In this document: positions 60,340 to 64,000 of the stretch, piece after piece
Numbering within the stretch: position 1 is the first letter of the stretch
Layout: each line of letters starts with the position of its first letter
Source of the DNA: Dasypus novemcinctus
Lineage: Eukaryota; Chordata; Mammalia; Cingulata; Dasypodidae
Length of the DNA stretch: 64,000 nt
Direction: 5' to 3'
Assembly: GCF_030445035.2 (NCBI RefSeq)
Contig: NC_080675.1
Location: forward strand, 64,806,544 to 64,870,543
Program-made: the position numbers and the translations under genes
The notes under the pieces: generated by a model
What the model saw: only the letters and a program-made list of their open reading frames with translations
Told to the model about the DNA's origin: nothing
The model's database searches: none

Positions 60340-60765
60340 GGGTCTGCTGTTGGTAGTGGGCTCCACTACATGGCCCTTCATTTACCTGGAGCCCAGGGCT
60401 GGCTCTCACCTCACAATCCAGCTGTCACCTTCACTGCCTCCATTTGGCTTTCAAACTGGGAGGATGGGGGTATTGCATTGGGACCAACAGAGGACAAGGG
60501 GCCCATGTAGTAAAAATGTATCTATGAGAGATTGGAGTCCCTTTTTACCTTCAGGTTTAAGGAGGTATGGCACCTGTGTGAAAAGGTGGCTTTGTCTCAA
60601 AGGGAGATTTTCATGGGTTGGACTCTATTAGCCTTCTCAAGTATACCATGGTCTCATACCTGGGGATCTACTTGTGACCAGATATTAAGGGGACTTGGTC
60701 TATTTTTTTCAATTGAATCAACAATTTGTAGTGTAGCCAATACAGGGTAATTTCAGGATTTTATA
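60340..60765 (-). pseudogene. ERV pol N-terminal part
   Basis: Broken frames between protease and the retrocopy give the early RT region of a class I ERV. RT is interrupted at the SPxNTPIL-like block (about 60,340-60,375) and resumes at KPNG at 57,466. The retrocopy therefore sits about 5-6 codons before the KPNG motif. The plus-strand frames at 60,284-60,750 are chance frames. Confidence 0.6.
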
Positions 60766-61060
60766 AGATGAAGAGTGGTTCCTAGGGCCTGTAGGAAATC
60801 CACCTCTATTAAGGGTGTGGAGCATTCAGGAATGACTAAGAACTTATGGTTTACAAGGATGTCTCTTAATCTACAACTTAAGGGCTATGTGAAGTGTTGA
60901 GATTTTGGGGTTCCATCCACCCCTACTACAGTACACCTCTTGGATGATAAGAAGGGTCCAGAGTGGTGTTTCAGGACAGAGTAAGTGATCCCTGTATCTA
61001 TTATTAAATTAATAGTCTTTCTGCCATGTCAAGGGTTACCCAAGTCTCCTCTAGGTTGAT
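60766..61060 (-). pseudogene. ERV protease relic
   Basis: The minus strand reads LIIDTGITYSVLKHHSG, with the retropepsin DTG at 60,990-60,998. A segment with 'LIEVDFLQALG' near 60,790-60,815 fits the domain end. Retropepsin would cleave gag and pol. Short and frame-broken. Confidence 0.75.
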
Positions 61061-62709
61061 GACCACTTGAGATCCGGGAGCCATTAAGGACCTTGAACCT
61101 CCTCAGTCTTCATTTAAGGTCATGATAGTCTTGGGAAATCTTCCCTCTCCTTTTGGAGCTGGGAACAGTCCCTCTTCCAGTGTCCTTTCTTCCTGCATCT
61201 GGGGCAGGGCCCAGGTGGTTCCTTTGAGTGGGACATGCTTTGCTCCAATATCCTGGCTTCCCACATTTGAAAAAACTGTGATTTCCAGATGGATGGCCAT
61301 TTGATCTTTTGGAGTGTTCTCTGGGGTGACCCTGAAGGTGCAGGACACTGGTTTCAGTGACTGCAGTTAAGTGGGCATGTCTCTTATCCTGCTGCCTAAT
61401 GCACTGAATCTTTTCCAACTCCTCAGCTCAAGCTCTATTTTTAACAGCACTAACAGTAAATTCCAGCATTTGGTTGAAGGGAGTTTGTGGACTCAAAGCC
61501 ATTTTTATAGTTTTCTCCTGATATCTATGGCACTGGTTAATAAAATTGGTTGCCAGTAGGATTTGTCCTTCCCTAGTACTGGGATCTATATTAGTGTATT
61601 TTTAAAAGCATCCACGACATGTTCTTGGAACAGTTCAGGATTCTTGCCCGTCTCTTGGGTGACTTTTCTGATTTTACCATAATTTGTGGGTTTGACAGTA
61701 CAGTTTTTTCATGCCTGCCAGGAGACAGGTGATCATGTGATCTTTGTGTCTCAAGTCTGCTTGTCCCTCCCTGTAATTGCAATTTGCATCTTGGTTGGGT
61801 ACATACTTAGCTCCCTCTGGATATTGATTTGGTTGGGTTACTGCTAAGCTGTGAACATGGGCTTGGGCTTCTGGCCAAATATGGAGTTTTTCCTCTGGGG
61901 TACAGTAGGCCCATAGAATAATATGAATATCTCCCCAGGTTAAATCAAAAGAGAGGGTGAGAGATTAGAACTCTTCAGTAAATTTGGCAGAGTTTTCCAA
62001 GAAGCACCCTAACTTTACTTGTACCATGTTAGGTTGGTCATAGAGAATGGCACATGCACTTGCCTAGTTCAGGCATCTCGGTTTGCCACCTCTCTCAATG
62101 GGAAGAGCTTAGCTGAAGGTAGGTGATAAATTCTCCTTCAAGTAACCCCTGCAAGACTGTTTTCTCCCTGAGGGAGGGAAGGGTTAATAGGTTGATATGG
62201 GAGAGGATTGGGTTGACCGTGTGGGATAACGGGGAGGATCAAGAGAGGGCCCGGCACCACTAGTGGGCGGAGCTACTCCTTCCTCGGGTAGAGATGGTAC
62301 ACTGGGAATATTAGATAGTGAGTCTAAAAGGGGGTCATCCAAAATGTCAACTGGCTTTTCAAATAGTTTATGAGCATAGCATGAATGGCAGGTTACTCAG
62401 AGGTCAGGGTTTTGATATGGTGCCATGAACACCTGAACATTAAGCACCTCAGTCCATTTTCCCTGTCCCTTGCAGAAAAAGCCTAATTGGAGTATAGTAT
62501 CATAATTAAGCATTCCATTTTCAGGCCATAATTCTCCATCCTTTAATTTATGTTGTGTCTGTGTGGTATTACAGAACAAAAGCTTAGGTTTTTTTCCACT
62601 TTAGGACACCTAGCTGGAAAGCAGTCCAATGTTTCAAGAGGTACCCAAGAAGGGAGTCTGTGGGTAAAAAGGGAGAGTTATCCATGTCCTGGTCTTTTGC
62701 TAGGCCCAT
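61061..62709 (-). pseudogene. ERV gag relic
   Basis: It starts at ATG 62,709 (MG..., a possible myristoylation Gly; chosen because the following residues PTDSLLGYLLKHW fit the matrix start). Matrix continues with LWPENGMLNYDTILQLGFF and FMAPYQNPDL (62,397-62,579). The capsid region spans about 61,600-61,950 (EEKLHIWPEAQAHVHSL). Nucleocapsid reads FFKCGKPGYWSKACPTQRNH (about 61,230-61,275); the first zinc-knuckle Cys is Phe and the His is Tyr, so zinc binding would fail. Multiple stops. Confidence 0.83.
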
Positions 62710-63734
62710 ATTGACCTATGAAAGAAGAGAGAAGATAAGAGAGACATAGTGAGTCCTCAGAGAGGGTTCATGAATGAGTGGGGGTCCTTATGAGGACTCT
62801 CCCTTCACTTTCTGGGTTACAGTTTGAGATCTATTTATATCATCCTATATTTTCATTGGCCAAGGGATCCTCAGCTGTCCTTGGTGCCCAATGACTGTTT
62901 GAGTGTTTCCAAAGATTGAGAGGACAAGAAAGTCTGAGGCAGAACTGTCAGGCCCTAAAATGGCCATCCAATCAACTCCTATTGAGATAAATACAAGTCG
63001 GGGGTTTCTAACATGATTAAGATAACATATCCCCAGTGGGTGCTTCTTAGGGTGTCTGATCAATCATTAGGATGGTGCACAAGGGCTTAGAGAGAATGTG
63101 CCTTGCAAGGCATTGGGTCATATCCCATGACCAGCACTATGTCCTGCTATTCCCAGCAAAATGGTGAGTTCAGGGATAATGATGACAAAGGGGTGCATGG
63201 TGGGGAGAAAAAAACAGCTAATTAGCATTTACAGGTCACAGGCATGGTCCAACTACAAATGAGAGATCCGCAGGCTCAGCTATTTTAGTTGGACCATGGG
63301 TCACCAAAGGGACAACAAAATCCTCATGAATGGTGGATGGGGACCTGCTGTGTGGAGGAAGAAGTTTGCCATCTCAGAACTAAAGGACATATCTAAGCTT
63401 CAAGAAAAGTAAGGTTGCAAGTAGTACAAAGAGAGCCACAAAGAAAGAGGTTCTTGCATGGCAGCAGGACAAGAAAACAGGCTGGTGAATACCTTCGTGA
63501 CTTGGATAATTTACCATTCAGACCCCTAGAGACAATGTCAGCTGTCAACTGCACAGCCCTTGAATCTGCAAGGTATAAGGAACAAGTCCTCCACCACTCA
63601 CCAGGGAGGGGAGCCATGGTCAGGCAGGTGGGTCAAGATATTCTTCAGTGGCCAAAAGGACAGAGCACAATGGAGTAGGTAGGAAAGGCCAGGGGTGGGG
63701 AGCAAAGGCTGACAGGCCAATGCTTATTTTTCCT
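62710..63734 (-). other. ERV leader (5' untranslated) region
   Basis: Non-coding stretch between primer site and gag. On the minus strand 'ctggtgagtggtgg' at about 63,590-63,604 has a good splice-donor core (GTGAGT at 63,596-63,601), which would be the site for a spliced env message; this is inference. The plus and minus frames here are chance frames. Confidence 0.55.
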
Positions 63735-63752
63735 GTCCCTTCGTGGTCAACA
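63735..63752 (-). other. Primer binding site, tRNA-Arg(UCG)-type
   Basis: The minus strand reads 'tgttgaccacgaagggac'. The complement of the tRNA-Arg(UCG) 3' end is tggcgaccacgaagggac, so 16 of 18 match. An Arg primer is used by the HERV-W/ERV9 group. It lies 8 bases from the LTR end. Confidence 0.82.
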
Positions 63753-63760
63753 CAATCTTA

Positions 63761-64000
63761 TGTTGGAGAGGCCCTGGAGCTCTTGGAGAAAGACCCCAAC
63801 CTAGGTAAGAGGGCTTTTGACACAGTCAGGAGAAAGAATTCAAGGACTAGTCAAATAATAACATGAGGTTTTAATGCGAAGGAAGAGTACATACTCAAGA
63901 CAGGAGTGTGGGTATACCTGTATGAGTTGCACAAGTCACGACTGCTGGGGGTGAGGGTACTGTTTAATAAGGCTGGGCTCCCCACCGTTTCTTCTCCTTC
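63761..64000 (-). repeat. 5' LTR of class I ERV, cut by window end
   Basis: R/U5 part only; U3 lies beyond the window. It ends '...ggcctctccaaca' beside the primer site. The polyadenylation signal is ATTAAA (63,963-63,968 on minus) rather than the AATAAA of the 3' LTR. It lacks the internal duplication found in the 3' LTR. Confidence 0.85.

Larger units (their letters stand above)
48598..64000 (-). mobile_element. Class I ERV (gammaretrovirus-like), minus strand, multiply interrupted
   Basis: From right to left on the minus strand: a 5' LTR cut by the window end (63,761-64,000), a tRNA-Arg-type primer site (63,735-63,752), leader, gag, protease, pol, truncated env and a 3' LTR (about 49,195-48,598). 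It is broken by a ZC3H14 retrocopy (57,470-60,339) and by an L1 (49,205-54,090) that contains a younger solo LTR. Motifs and the Arg primer site place it near the HERV-W/ERV9 branch of class I ERVs. All genes are decayed. Confidence 0.88.

Noticed and set aside
59702..60409. 235-residue minus-strand frame as a functional gene
   Set aside because: It is the N-terminal part of the ZC3H14 retrocopy, its first two dozen codons are ERV sequence, and downstream frames are broken.
1..64000. A previously undescribed multi-gene system
   Set aside because: Every longer frame resolves to LINE, ERV, hAT, retrocopy or chance; no cluster of co-oriented unknown genes exists in the window.

Overview
This window is repeat-dominated intergenic DNA from a placental mammal, most likely a xenarthran and probably an armadillo (Dasypus-like). 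The main clue is a set of tRNA-headed SINEs of the DAS type: a head beginning near 'gggaagcag', tRNA-like A and B boxes, an 'agacacagagagcag' style body and an (AAATA)n tail. The rest of the window is L1 LINEs, class I/II/III retroviral LTRs and old MIR and hAT fragments. I see no functional host gene, structural RNA gene, CRISPR array or bacterial-type operon. Nearly every open frame is either a decayed transposon gene or a chance frame.

Layout. 0-7.1 kb: a decayed plus-strand L1 carrying two separate SINE insertions, with a third SINE just upstream. 7-24.9 kb: AT-rich non-coding DNA with several LTR-like elements, a LINE 3'-UTR copy (13.8-15.0 kb), one SINE, MIR copies, MER5-like hAT pieces and a short hAT transposase relic. 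24.88-31.5 kb: a two-LTR ERVL provirus (plus strand) with recognisable protease, reverse transcriptase, RNase H, integrase and dUTPase remains and no env. 31.5-35.4 kb: unannotatable AT-rich DNA with one tRNA-like SINE head. 35.4-48.0 kb: an ATTCT pentanucleotide array followed by a pile of minus-strand L1s. One of these is almost full length (36.18-42.92 kb), with a 571-bp MaLR-like LTR in its ORF1.

48.6-64.0 kb: a class I (gammaretrovirus-like) ERV on the minus strand, cut by the right window edge. It has a tRNA-Arg-type primer binding site, gag, protease, pol and only the C-terminal part of env. It has been broken twice. A processed retrocopy of ZC3H14 lies inside pol (57.47-60.34 kb). A minus-strand L1 (49.2-54.09 kb) sits between env and the 3' LTR, and that L1 was itself hit by a roughly 1-kb, very CpG-rich solo LTR (49.47-50.47 kb) flanked by a 6-bp target duplication.

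The window therefore reads as a layered insertion history: ERV, then L1 and ZC3H14 retrocopy, then CpG-rich LTR. None of the elements looks capable of making its proteins; all show stops, frameshifts or lost catalytic residues. I found no convincing new biological system. The most unusual items are the CpG-rich solo LTR with its tandem arrays, the ZC3H14 retrocopy that appears to derive from a short splice isoform, and the modular, internally repeated L1 3' UTR.
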